This document shows, piece after piece, positions 1 to 6,772 of a DNA stretch of 15,360 nucleotides. A program made the position numbers and the translations under genes. The notes under the pieces were generated by a model, which was not told where the DNA came from, did no database searches, and worked only from the letters and a program-made list of their open reading frames with translations. Each line of letters starts with the position of its first letter. Position 1 is the first letter of the stretch. The stretch is from positions 1-15,360 of the forward strand of contig HF998456.1 in NCBI GenBank assembly GCA_000433775.1. The letters run 5' to 3'. The stretch comes from Corallococcus sp. CAG:1435 (lineage in GTDB: Bacteria > Bacillota > Clostridia > Christensenellales > CAG-314).

Positions 1-1
1 G

Positions 2-751
2 CAAAATACGGTAAGTTTCCAAGCACAAAGCCTGTCGGAAACAGAAAAACAACAGGCAAGGCAAAATATCGGTGCAGGCACTAGTAATTTCAGCGGAAAC
101 TACGACGACCTTTCCAACAAACCCACTGTTCCCCAAGGCGCAGTGCTGTACAATCAGCAAACGCTGAACGACGACCAAAAGGCACAGGCACGAGAAAATA
201 TCGGCGCAGGCACAAGCAATTTCAGCGGTAGTTACAACGACCTGACGGACAAACCTGCCGGCGGAGGGGGCGTTACATCGTGGGGCAACGCAACTGGCGA
301 CATAGTACTTGGCGACGGATTTTACTTTAACGACGACAACAAGGCGGAAACCCTTATTTCCGGGACATATTTCAGCAATATTATTGTTCCCAACTCCAAC
401 TACGCCATTGCCCCCATCTATCCTGCCGTAATTTTTATGCGCATACAATTGGACATCACGTATTCTTCCGAATTGGTAATGACCATAAAATCACAGGGCG
501 TAGACCGTGAATACAGAGTTCCCGTTCCTTCAAACGCAATGAACTTCTGTGCAAGTATTTATAAGGATCATCTTGCAACGAGCATAAGAGGAACATTTTT
601 TGACTCCGATAATGTGAAAACGGGCGAAAACGTCGAATTGTTCGGCACAATATCTTTCCGTGAACCCATACGTATTTGCGTTTCGTCGCACGACAGCGCA
701 GGATTGTTTATGACCTATTATGTCATCTACAAAAATGATTCCACTATTTGA
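2..751 (+). CDS. Phage tail-fibre-like repeat protein (5' end outside window)
   Basis: The frame is open from the left edge, so only the last 249 codons are visible. They begin with two copies of a 44-residue repeat (codons at 11-142 and from 143) built around ARxNIGAGTSNFSG followed by Y-[DN]-D-L-[ST]-[ND]-K-P. This repeat style, and the following VTSWGNATGDIVLG linker, are familiar from tail-fibre and baseplate-distal proteins of prophages and phage-like particles. The remaining ~155 residues form a beta-rich C-terminal domain without a motif I recognise; in such proteins this end usually binds the receptor. A GTG at 143 is an in-frame Val, not a start. The gene overlaps the next gene by 32 bases. 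Tail-fibre-like character is fairly sure; the host element and target are unknown. A surface repeat protein built from phage modules is the main alternative. Confidence 0.75.
   Translation, partial: QNTVSFQAQSLSETEKQQARQNIGAGTSNFSGNYDDLSNKPTVPQGAVLYNQQTLNDDQKAQARENIGAGTSNFSGSYNDLTDKPAGGGGVTSWGNATGDIVLGDGFYFNDDNKAETLISGTYFSNIIVPNSNYAIAPIYPAVIFMRIQLDITYSSELVMTIKSQGVDREYRVPVPSNAMNFCASIYKDHLATSIRGTFFDSDNVKTGENVELFGTISFREPIRICVSSHDSAGLFMTYYVIYKNDSTI
11..271 (+). repeat. Two tandem 132-bp (44-codon) repeats inside the fibre-like gene
   Basis: The stretch from codon 11 to 142 and the one from 143 onward align with an exact 132-bp offset. The best conserved core is CAGGCA-(A/C)G-(A/C)GAAAATATCGG at 53 and 185. 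The repeat probably continues to the left of the window. Such tandem units set fibre length in tail proteins and are prone to copy-number change by recombination. Confidence 0.85.
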
Positions 752-1349
752 CAAAATGCGTAAAAAGTGTGGCGCAGCCCCGCTTTTTGTGTGCAGAACG
801 GGAAGCAAACTGTTTTGCGACAGCCAAAAAGACAACGACTACGTTGCAGTATTTGAAAAATCCGATGTCGACTACATACATTTGCGAATAAACGGAGATT
901 GCGTTTTTTGCTACACAAAGGATTGCTTTGAAAAAATGCTGACATTTCAGATGGAAGATTTTTTCAATATGCACTCGGTAATAATGTTGTTTGCCAATGG
1001 TGAAAACCTTGTTTTCGGACAAAATCCTTTTCCACGGTACAACTGGTGGAACTATCGCACAAAAACGGTGTCATGCCTTCTGAATGTGATGGACAAAACG
1101 CTGTCGCCCCCGTTTGCGACAAACGCTTTCAATGAAAAAATGTGTATAAAAAACACAATTTGGCTTTTTGCCACCTACTTTGTATTGCAAAACCGCCACA
1201 CCCAATTTACCCCAAAACAGCAAAAACTGTTGCAACTGTGCCACGACAACAAACTACCCGTGCAATACCTGAAAAGGTTGCGAACGGCTCTATTGCAAAT
1301 GCAGGAAGGTTTCACCCTGGAAAAAAGTCTGACGGAAGATTTGCCCTGA
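720..1349 (+). CDS. Putative pol-beta-type nucleotidyltransferase, phage-associated
   Basis: A 209-residue protein starting at an ATG that lies inside the end of the fibre-like gene (32-base overlap); a second in-frame ATG is at 735. Neither has a good Shine-Dalgarno site (AGGA at 700-703 is too far), so translational coupling is likely. Residues 28-40 read G-S-x8-D-N-D, the spacing of the GSxxxG...DSD active-site motif of the DNA polymerase beta nucleotidyltransferase superfamily. They are followed by hydrophobic residues and, at D60, GDCVFCYTKDCFEKML, which resembles the third-acid strand of that fold (xDxxxYSxexFxxxL). The C-terminal ~100 residues look helical, as in the YcgL-like or minimal-nucleotidyltransferase groups. 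The family assignment is inference from one motif; substrate and role are unknown. Its position makes it likely cargo or a late gene of the phage-like segment. It may also be slightly truncated (see the finding on sequence after 1347). Confidence 0.6.
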   Translation: MSSTKMIPLFDKMRKKCGAAPLFVCRTGSKLFCDSQKDNDYVAVFEKSDVDYIHLRINGDCVFCYTKDCFEKMLTFQMEDFFNMHSVIMLFANGENLVFGQNPFPRYNWWNYRTKTVSCLLNVMDKTLSPPFATNAFNEKMCIKNTIWLFATYFVLQNRHTQFTPKQQKLLQLCHDNKLPVQYLKRLRTALLQMQEGFTLEKSLTEDLP

Positions 1350-1442
1350 ACAATGTAACCGCGTTGTACAAAACCCGTATTTTGCAAATTTCGACGACAC
1401 GGAAAAAAGTTACCTGACGTTTCAAAATTCTTGTTTTTCTTC

Positions 1443-1474
1443 AAAAAGCACGGCGAAAAAGCCGTGCTTTTTTT
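1443..1474. terminator. Bidirectional intrinsic terminator between convergent genes
   Basis: AAAAAGCACGGC (1443-1454), loop GAAAAA, then GCCGTGCTTTTTTT (1461-1474). The stem is perfect and is flanked by an A-run on the left and a T-run on the right. It can stop both the phage-like + strand genes ending at 1349 and murC ending at 1531 on the - strand. Confidence 0.9.
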
Positions 1475-1530
1475 GTTTGCAGACGTACTGCTCTGTTGTC
1501 ATTGTCCTCGACACAAAAAAGACAATACGT

Positions 1531-2835
1531 TTACAAAAACTTTGTCAAATTGTTTACATCGCCTGCACCTATCAGCAAAATTGCGTCGTTGGCTTTGACA
1601 GTTTTTGAAAGGTGTTGCGCCGTTTTTCCGAAGGTGGAAAAGTACTTGGCGTTTAGACCCGTTTGCCTTGCAAGTTGCGCCAGACGGAAGGAGGACACGC
1701 CTTTTTGCGGTTTTTCCCGTGCGGCGAAAACGGGCAGATAAATTACTTCCTGCGCCCCGTCGAAACAGGTTACGAACTGTTGCCAAAACGCCTTTGTGCG
1801 GGAATAGGTGTGCGGTTGAAACACGCAAAACACACGCCCTTTGCACATGGAAAGTGCCGTTTGCACCGCTTCGGCAATTTCCGTCGGGTGGTGGGCGTAA
1901 TCGCACACCACGTTGAATTTACACTCGGGATGCAACGTCCAGCGTCTGTCCACACCGCAAAAACTTCCCAAAGCCTGCGAAACCTGCAACAAGGGCAGTT
2001 GCAGCAATTTTGCCACGGCAAAGACGGCAAGAGCGTTGTGCACGTTGTGTCTTCCGCACACTTTCAGACGACACTTGCAGGCAAAAACGCCGTCGCTGTA
2101 CAAAGAAAAGGTTGTTTCCCTTCCGACATGAACGTTTTTTGCCTGCAAACTGCCGTTTTTTCCGAAAAGTACAGCCTTATTACACATTTTTTGCAATTTT
2201 GACGGCAAAATTACCTTTTGACTTTGCGAAAACAGTGCCGAAAATGCCTTTTGTACGTCGGCAAAATTTTTGTAGCAATCGGGATGGTCGTACTCCACGT
2301 TAAGACACAGACAAATTGTAGGATGCAGATTGAGAAAACTGCGATTGTACTCGCAGGCTTCGGCTACAACAATGTTTTCGCCGAAAAAATAGTTGCTTTT
2401 GTTGTACTCGCCGCCGATAAACGCCGTGTGCGACACTCCGCACCTTTCCAACACATGGTGAATCATCGCCGTAACGGTAGTTTTTCCGTGCGTACCGCAA
2501 ACGGCAATACGTTGCTTAAAAGCGTCGAAAATTTCACCCAAAAGTTGCTCTCTCAAAAGTACGGGGATGTTGTTTTTTTTGGCAAACGCCACTTCGCAGT
2601 TGTCCGGCGTTACGGCGGAAGTACGCACGACAAGACATGCGCCTTTTACGTTTTGTTCGCTGTGTCCGTAATGCAATTCTACGCCCATTTTTTGCAATTT
2701 TTCCGTTTGTTCGTTGACCTGTCTGTCACTGCCGCTGACGGCGTAACCGCAGTGTACAAGATGTTGCGCCAGCGCACTCATGCCAATACCGCCGATTCCC
2801 ACAAAATGCACTTTGTCCGCGAAATTTTTTTTCAT
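1531..2835 (-). CDS. murC: UDP-N-acetylmuramate--L-alanine ligase
   Basis: Cytoplasmic ATP-dependent ligase that adds L-Ala to UDP-MurNAc, the first amino acid of the peptidoglycan stem peptide. The ATG at 2835 gives 434 residues, near the usual size. Visible landmarks: nucleotide-binding GIGGIGMSALA (13-23), P-loop GTHGKTT (114-120), the Bacillota-type EACEYNRSFL (159-168) with EYDHPDCY (181-188), GRHNVHNALA (261-270), DYAHHPTEI (312-320) and FQPHTYSRT (339-347). An in-frame TTG at 2877 would add 14 basic residues ahead of the conserved start and is less likely. No Shine-Dalgarno site is seen, but a -10-like box lies just upstream, so translation may be leaderless. It stands alone rather than in a mur/dcw cluster, as in Bacillus. 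The 3' end faces the phage-like genes across a shared terminator. Confidence 0.97.
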   Translation of the reverse strand: MKKNFADKVHFVGIGGIGMSALAQHLVHCGYAVSGSDRQVNEQTEKLQKMGVELHYGHSEQNVKGACLVVRTSAVTPDNCEVAFAKKNNIPVLLREQLLGEIFDAFKQRIAVCGTHGKTTVTAMIHHVLERCGVSHTAFIGGEYNKSNYFFGENIVVAEACEYNRSFLNLHPTICLCLNVEYDHPDCYKNFADVQKAFSALFSQSQKVILPSKLQKMCNKAVLFGKNGSLQAKNVHVGRETTFSLYSDGVFACKCRLKVCGRHNVHNALAVFAVAKLLQLPLLQVSQALGSFCGVDRRWTLHPECKFNVVCDYAHHPTEIAEAVQTALSMCKGRVFCVFQPHTYSRTKAFWQQFVTCFDGAQEVIYLPVFAAREKPQKGVSSFRLAQLARQTGLNAKYFSTFGKTAQHLSKTVKANDAILLIGAGDVNNLTKFL

Positions 2836-2841
2836 AACAGT

Positions 2842-2849
2842 ACAATATA
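2842..2849 (-). promoter_or_regulatory. Candidate -10 box of murC, almost at the start codon
   Basis: On the - strand TATATT (2849-2844) overlaps TATTGT (2847-2842). The first leaves 8 bases and the second exactly 6 bases before the ATG at 2835, so transcription would begin at or 2 bases before the start codon. No clear -35 box is seen. Alternatively, murC is read from further upstream: a TATAAT lies on the - strand at 3045-3040 but also without a good -35. Confidence 0.4.
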
Positions 2850-2863
2850 TGTACCGCCTGTTA

Positions 2864-2880
2864 AATTTGCGCCGCAAATT
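2864..2880. repeat. Perfect palindrome upstream of murC
   Basis: AATTTGC-GCC-GCAAATT is a perfect 7-bp inverted repeat 29-45 bp upstream of the murC ATG. It abuts a second palindrome, TTGCATGCAA, sharing the AAATT edge. It could be an operator or simply AT-rich chance symmetry; no regulator is identified. Confidence 0.35.
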
Positions 2881-3141
2881 GCATGCAAATTTTTTGTGCT
2901 TGAAAAAACACTCAAAGTTATGTTGCAGAACAAAATATTTTTGGGCAGCGGATGTTTTTTTCTGCGGCGTTTCTCAACTTGTCCGCGGAAAACATCTCGC
3001 AAGACAATTCTGCGCGAAATCTGCCGCTATGCTTCGCTCATTATAAACGTTTTGCAAACCCGCTGGCTTGCGCGCTAACTGCGCACAAATCAAACGTGCG
3101 CCCGAAAATGAACTTTTCAACAAAAAAACGCCGCAAGTAAA
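2881..3141. other. Gene-free region between murC and the membrane-protein gene
   Basis: No supported gene: all frames are short or lack start signals. It holds an imperfect stem-loop (2951-2967 with 2983-2996; GATGTTTT pairs with AAAACATC and CTGCGG with CCGCGG across one mismatch) and an isolated - strand TATAAT at 3045-3040. It may serve as an untranslated leader of murC. No terminator is evident for the upstream gene ending at 3142, so its transcript might run into murC. Confidence 0.5.
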
Positions 3142-3693
3142 CTATCCGTTAATCAACGCCTCCGCTTCTTCCAGTATATCTTTAAGACGTTGTCGCATGT
3201 CGGATACTTTGGCATACCACTCCGATTCCTTTCTTTCTATCTCATCCTTGTGCTTGTTGTACGAGGCAATTCGTATTATGTAAATTACAATGGGCAGCAA
3301 AAATCCCACGCCCATTATTATGTAACGAAGAACACCGCTTAAAAATTTGTAGCCTGCAAAAGCCAAAACAACTGCGGCAATCAACGGCGCAATTATGCCG
3401 GGTTTTTTGTAGGGATTGCCCTGTTTGGACTTGGACTGCAATTCGTTTTCCGTAGCAATGTACTCTTGTTCCAATTCCGCCACCTTGCCGTACCAGGAAG
3501 CAGATTTATCTCGCGAAAAAGTTATTTTGTTGAAAGTTTCAAAGTGTTGAGTGCCGTCGGAATCCTGCTTTTTGAATTCCTGGCAACGTTGGTTGCCGAT
3601 TACTTCCCAACCGAAATTTTCCCACAGCGATATTGCCTGGTTTATTGCATCGTCATCGGGATACATCTGTATTGTTTTTGTTTCTCTTGCCAT
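3142..3693 (-). CDS. Unrecognised two-helix membrane protein
   Basis: 183 residues from the ATG at 3693, chosen because AAAGGAGG lies 8 bases upstream; an in-frame extension to 3777 would run across the promoter and is rejected. The N-terminal ~60 residues are soluble (contains ISLWENFGWEVIG). Two transmembrane helices form a hairpin at about 99-118 and 122-142. On either side of the hairpin sits a related amphipathic helix: SxSWYGKVAELEQEY (65-78) and SEWYAKVSDMRQRL (157-170), an apparent internal duplication; the C-terminal one continues as a charged coiled-coil-like helix. I do not recognise the family. The gene is divergent from a small HTH regulator and has an operator inside its promoter spacer, so it is very likely controlled by that neighbour. 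A role in an accessory or prophage-like cassette is inference only. Confidence 0.85.
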   Translation of the reverse strand: MARETKTIQMYPDDDAINQAISLWENFGWEVIGNQRCQEFKKQDSDGTQHFETFNKITFSRDKSASWYGKVAELEQEYIATENELQSKSKQGNPYKKPGIIAPLIAAVVLAFAGYKFLSGVLRYIIMGVGFLLPIVIYIIRIASYNKHKDEIERKESEWYAKVSDMRQRLKDILEEAEALING

Positions 3694-3748
3694 AGTGTTT
3701 CCTCCTTTGCATTTTTCAAACACGAAAAAACGCTGTTTGAATGGCAAC

Positions 3749-3777
3749 ATTTTAACACTATATTTAGTGTACGTCAA
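3749..3777 (-). promoter_or_regulatory. Sigma70/SigA promoter of the membrane-protein gene
   Basis: On the - strand, TTGACG (3777-3772), a 17-base spacer, then TAAAAT (3754-3749). Five of six bases match consensus in each box. Transcription would start about 50 bases before the ATG at 3693. The spacer is almost entirely the palindrome ACACTATATTTAGTGT, so a bound repressor would block this promoter. Confidence 0.75.
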
Positions 3778-3790
3778 GTGTTACACACTA
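3755..3790. promoter_or_regulatory. Paired operator-like palindromes in the divergent control region
   Basis: Site 1 is ACACTA-tatt-TAGTGT (3755-3770), a perfect inverted repeat. Site 2 is AGTGT-tac-ACACT (3777-3789). A further half-site TAGTGT lies at 3693-3698 over the membrane-protein start codon. The half-site ACACT/AGTGT is therefore repeated at least five times within about 100 bp. Most likely bound by the HTH protein encoded at 3812; this is inference. Confidence 0.6.
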
Positions 3791-3799
3791 AAAAGGGTG

Positions 3800-3805
3800 T
3801 ATAGT
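3800..3805 (+). promoter_or_regulatory. Candidate -10 box of the HTH gene (leaderless)
   Basis: TATAGT is followed by exactly six bases and then the ATG at 3812, the geometry of a leaderless transcript. No -35 box is seen at the right distance; operator site 2 occupies that place. An alternative longer transcript could come from TTGAAT (3737-3742), 16 bases, TATATT (3759-3764), with AAGGG as a distant ribosome site. Confidence 0.4.
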
Positions 3806-3811
3806 TGCAAT

Positions 3812-4021
3812 ATGAATACTCTTGGAGAAAACTTAAAATATCTGCGAAAAATAAATAAAATCAGCCAAAAGGAATTTGCCTTGAAAATGCACACCACTCA
3901 ACAAAGAGTGAGCGAGTGGGAATGTAACAAGGTGGAACCTTCGTTGTACAATATTTTGAAAATTTTGCGGTTGTACAACATCACTTTTGAAGAGTTGACG
4001 GACGGAATAGAGATACGATAA
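3812..4021 (+). CDS. Small Cro/cI-family (XRE) HTH regulator
   Basis: 69 residues. The whole protein is a single lambda-repressor-like HTH domain: LGENLKYLRKINKISQKEFA forms helices 1-2, HTTQQRVSEWE is the recognition-helix region, and NKVEPSLYNILKILRLYNIT is the downstream pair of helices ending in the usual FEELTDG. There is no effector or dimerisation domain, so it is Cro-like in size. The ATG at 3812 is preferred; an in-frame extension upstream would cross the operators. Its own -10 lies six bases before the ATG with no proper Shine-Dalgarno site. It is divergent from the membrane-protein gene and ends in its own terminator. It probably binds the ACACT/AGTGT palindromes between the two genes, repressing the neighbour and perhaps controlling itself. 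Confidence 0.9.
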   Translation: MNTLGENLKYLRKINKISQKEFALKMHTTQQRVSEWECNKVEPSLYNILKILRLYNITFEELTDGIEIR

Positions 4022-4028
4022 CATTTGC

Positions 4029-4058
4029 AAAAGCCCCTGTCGTTTGACAGAGGCTTTT
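4029..4058. terminator. Terminator after the HTH gene
   Basis: AAAAGCCCCTGTC (4029-4041), loop GTTT, GACAGAGGCTTTT (4046-4058), one mismatch in a 13-bp stem. The flanking A- and T-runs allow function in either direction. Confidence 0.8.
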
Positions 4059-4460
4059 AGTTTAAAATTTTGTCAATTTGGTTTTTTGCTTTTCAGCACA
4101 ACTTTAATAACGCTTCGCAATGTTTTTTAATTTTTATTTTCCGTTTACGGTTTATTTTTTTTGTCTGTTCAGCCACCGCAACTCAAATATTCCGGTTGCT
4201 TTGTTTGGGCTTTGTTGCTTTTAAGCAATTTGTGAAAAGTAACGGCTCTACTTTACCGTTTTTGCCGTCAATTCGTCTGTTCAAGCAAAAAAGTTTTCCG
4301 TGCGACTTCAATTTTCACTCAACGCGCCCCTCGGCTTATACGCCGTGCGACAAGTTTTTTCGCTTTTTTTAACCAGAAAACTGCGATGCGCCGACAATTT
4401 TGCCTGCTGAAACGATTTGCCGCGCCAAATGTGCACTGTTACCGCGCGTTGTGAAAGTTA
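4059..4460. other. Gene-free AT-rich region
   Basis: About 400 bases with no supported gene. A + strand reading frame at 4070-4372 would need a TTG start without a ribosome site and gives an unconvincing composition. The region contains two copies of CCGTGCGAC (4298-4306 and 4343-4351). A small CGGC-ttatac-GCCG hairpin (4332-4345) is followed by a T-run (4364-4370), which might be the 3' end of a small + strand RNA. No clear terminator for the kinase gene ending at 4461 is seen here. Confidence 0.5.
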
Positions 4461-4946
4461 TTACATTGCAAGTATCTTTTCCGCCGTCTCTTCGGGGGAA
4501 AGAAAGGTGGTGTCCACCTTGACTGTTTGAGTGAGCAAACACTGTTTTTGTCTTTCGATACTGCGTTGCACCACGTCGGGCAGACGCAAACCTTGCTTCA
4601 CGTCCTGTTGCAGGCGGTTTACAAGTTGGTTTTGCTGACATGTAAGACAAACTTTCACAATGTCGCAGGGCGTTTGCAAACGGGACAAAAACTGCTCCCA
4701 CACGCTTTGAAATGGAAACACCCAGCAAAACACAATGTTGCGGTAACTTTGACTTTTAAGATAGCGGTTGACAATGTCGCAGGCATTGTCTACGGCGATT
4801 TGCCTTGTTTCGGCATTGTTTACGGCATAATTCCAGCACCAGTCTCCCTCCAACAACACGCTGTCGGGCAATTTTTCCGTCAGAAGTTTGCCTACCGTGG
4901 ATTTGCCGACACCCATTGTGCCGGAAATGATGTACAATTTTTTCAT
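4461..4946 (-). CDS. Small P-loop kinase-like protein (AAA_33 / nucleotide-kinase type)
   Basis: 161 residues. Residues 9-17 are the Walker A motif GTMGVGKST, directly after a short beta strand at the N-terminus, as in shikimate, gluconate or small nucleoside kinases. LLEGDWCW (31-38) fits the substrate-binding strand with an acidic residue. RSIERQK in the C-terminal third may be the lid arginines. Size matches small phosphotransferases and kinases, but the substrate cannot be read from the sequence. Its ATG overlaps the uvrC stop codon as ATGA, so it is co-transcribed and probably translationally coupled to uvrC. The link with repair may be only positional. Other possibilities are an antibiotic- or nucleoside-phosphorylating enzyme. 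Confidence 0.85.
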   Translation of the reverse strand: MKKLYIISGTMGVGKSTVGKLLTEKLPDSVLLEGDWCWNYAVNNAETRQIAVDNACDIVNRYLKSQSYRNIVFCWVFPFQSVWEQFLSRLQTPCDIVKVCLTCQQNQLVNRLQQDVKQGLRLPDVVQRSIERQKQCLLTQTVKVDTTFLSPEETAEKILAM

Positions 4947-6766
4947 GATTTACCGTGCAAAAATTCGTAAAGTTTTTCCGCTACGGGGCGAGTCATTCCC
5001 TTGACGGAGGCAATTTCCTCTACCGTGGCGTTTTTGAGATTGTCCATGGAACGGAATTTTCGGTGCAATTCCACACGCCGTTTTTCCCCTATTCCGTCCA
5101 CGTCCTGCAAAACGGATTTTATGCTGTTTTTGTTGTGCAGTTTGCGGAAGTAGGTGATGGCAAAACGGTGCGATTCGTCCCTGACGTTGATGAGCAAATT
5201 GAGGGCGTAACTGTTGCGTGGCAAATACACGGGCCGGTCACTTTGCAGGGTGTACACCAGTTCTTCCCTTTTGGCAAGAGAAACAATCTGCACCTCAACG
5301 CCGCACTCTTCCATTGCCTGCCGTGCGTACTGCAACTGTCCCAATCCGCCGTCCACCACAATGAGGTCGGGCGTTTTCCCGAAAACGCCGTCGTCGGCTT
5401 TCATTCTTTCAAAACGGCGGACAAGCACCTCTTTCATGCTGGCAAAGTCGTTTGCCCCCTCCACCGTTTTTATTTTGAAACGGCGGTACTGCGATGCGTC
5501 CTTCTGTCCGTTGGTGAACACCACCATGCTGGCAACTTTGTCCACGCCCTGAACGTTGGAAATGTCGTAGCATTCCACACGGGTTGGCATTTGTTTGAGG
5601 TTGAGCAACTGTTTGAGTTGCAACACCGCCCCCTGTGTTGTGTTGAATTTTTTGTCGATTGCCGTCTGACTTTTGGTGAGGTACTCCACGGCGTTGCGGT
5701 AGGACATGTCCACAAGTTTCTTCTTTTCCTGACGTTTGGGACACAAAATCTTTACCCGTTGTGAAGTTTTGCGTTCAACAAGTTGTTGCAACTCCTCGGC
5801 GTCGGGCAATTGCAGATTGGTGTACCATTCCTTGCTCAACTGCACCATGTCGCAATACTCGGCAAGAAAACTAGAAAGCGTCTGCGCCTCGTCCAACCCT
5901 GCGTCGCTGACGGCAATGTTGTTGGAAAACACCACCTTTCCGCCACGAATCATGGTGTGATTGACAACGCAATTCTTGCCGTTGGACGCCACTGCAAACA
6001 TGTCGTAGTTGACAAATTTGGGCAATACAACAATTTGCTGGCTGTTTAGTTTTTCTATCAGTTGCAGGTAACGTTTGTAGGTGAGCGCCTGCTCGTACTG
6101 CATCTTGTCCGAAGCCTGCATCATTTTTTCCCGCAACACCTGTTTGACGGTGTCGTCGTCCCCCTCCAAAAATCTGACGGCGCCGTCCACTATTTTGCGG
6201 TAGTCCTGCTTGGAAATTTTCCCTACGCAGGGGGCGCAACATTTGCCGATGTGGTAGTTGAGGCAGGGACGAAAATTTTTGGGCAGTTTTTTGAAGTTGT
6301 AGTTGCAAGTTATTGTGGGGAAAACGGTGGACAAAATGTCCAAAAACGCTTTGGAACCGCCCTGCGTAAGTGGACCGAAGTACTTGCACCTGTCCTTGGA
6401 CAACTTGCGTGTGGACACAAACTTGGGAAAATCGCTGTGCAAATCCACCTTGATGTAGGGATACTGTTTGTCGTCCTTCAACAAAATGTTGTAGGGCGGG
6501 GTGTGCTTTTTGATGAGCGTGTTTTCCAGACTTAACGCATCCGCCTCGCTTGCCGTGATGATGTAGCGAAAATCGGCAACGTGCGACAGCATTGCCAACA
6601 CCTTTTCCGTTTTGTTGGTGGAAGCGTGAAAGTACTGCCTGACACGGTTTTTGAGAATTTTCGCTTTGCCTACATACAAAATGTTGCCGTCGGCGTCGTA
6701 CATGATGTACACGCCCGGTTCATTTGGCAAATTTTTAAGTTTTGTTTGCAAACTTACCTGTTCCAT
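4943..6766 (-). CDS. uvrC: Excinuclease ABC subunit C
   Basis: Nuclease subunit of nucleotide excision repair, making both incisions around a lesion marked by UvrA/UvrB. The ATG at 6766 gives 607 residues, the usual size. The N-terminal GIY-YIG nuclease is clear: PGVYIMYD (17-24), LYVGKAK (30-36), R41. CAPCVGKISKQDY is followed by the UVR (UvrB-contact) helix region. The C-terminal RNase H-like half shows VECYDISNVQG and PDLIVVDGGLGQL. It ends in tandem helix-hairpin-helices (VDGIGEKRR, VKGMTRPVAEKL). An in-frame TTG at 6784 is rejected because it precedes the -10 box. No Shine-Dalgarno site is seen; an extended -10 sits six bases before the ATG, implying a leaderless mRNA. No GAAC-N4-GTTC SOS box is visible. 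The kinase gene follows with a 4-base overlap. Confidence 0.97.
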   Translation of the reverse strand: MEQVSLQTKLKNLPNEPGVYIMYDADGNILYVGKAKILKNRVRQYFHASTNKTEKVLAMLSHVADFRYIITASEADALSLENTLIKKHTPPYNILLKDDKQYPYIKVDLHSDFPKFVSTRKLSKDRCKYFGPLTQGGSKAFLDILSTVFPTITCNYNFKKLPKNFRPCLNYHIGKCCAPCVGKISKQDYRKIVDGAVRFLEGDDDTVKQVLREKMMQASDKMQYEQALTYKRYLQLIEKLNSQQIVVLPKFVNYDMFAVASNGKNCVVNHTMIRGGKVVFSNNIAVSDAGLDEAQTLSSFLAEYCDMVQLSKEWYTNLQLPDAEELQQLVERKTSQRVKILCPKRQEKKKLVDMSYRNAVEYLTKSQTAIDKKFNTTQGAVLQLKQLLNLKQMPTRVECYDISNVQGVDKVASMVVFTNGQKDASQYRRFKIKTVEGANDFASMKEVLVRRFERMKADDGVFGKTPDLIVVDGGLGQLQYARQAMEECGVEVQIVSLAKREELVYTLQSDRPVYLPRNSYALNLLINVRDESHRFAITYFRKLHNKNSIKSVLQDVDGIGEKRRVELHRKFRSMDNLKNATVEEIASVKGMTRPVAEKLYEFLHGKS

Positions 6767-6772
6767 ACAAAC

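Noticed and set aside
1318..1330. -1 frameshift at A AAA AAG
   Set aside because: The A-run at 1321-1326 is out of register with the reading frame needed for a slippery heptamer.
2..1349. Diversity-generating retroelement target
   Set aside because: The fibre gene shows no template/variable repeat pair in view and no reverse transcriptase is present; the 44-residue repeats are tandem structural units.
4070..4372. 100-codon + strand reading frame in the gene-free region
   Set aside because: TTG start, no ribosome site, and a Phe/Ser-rich product typical of translated T-rich non-coding DNA.
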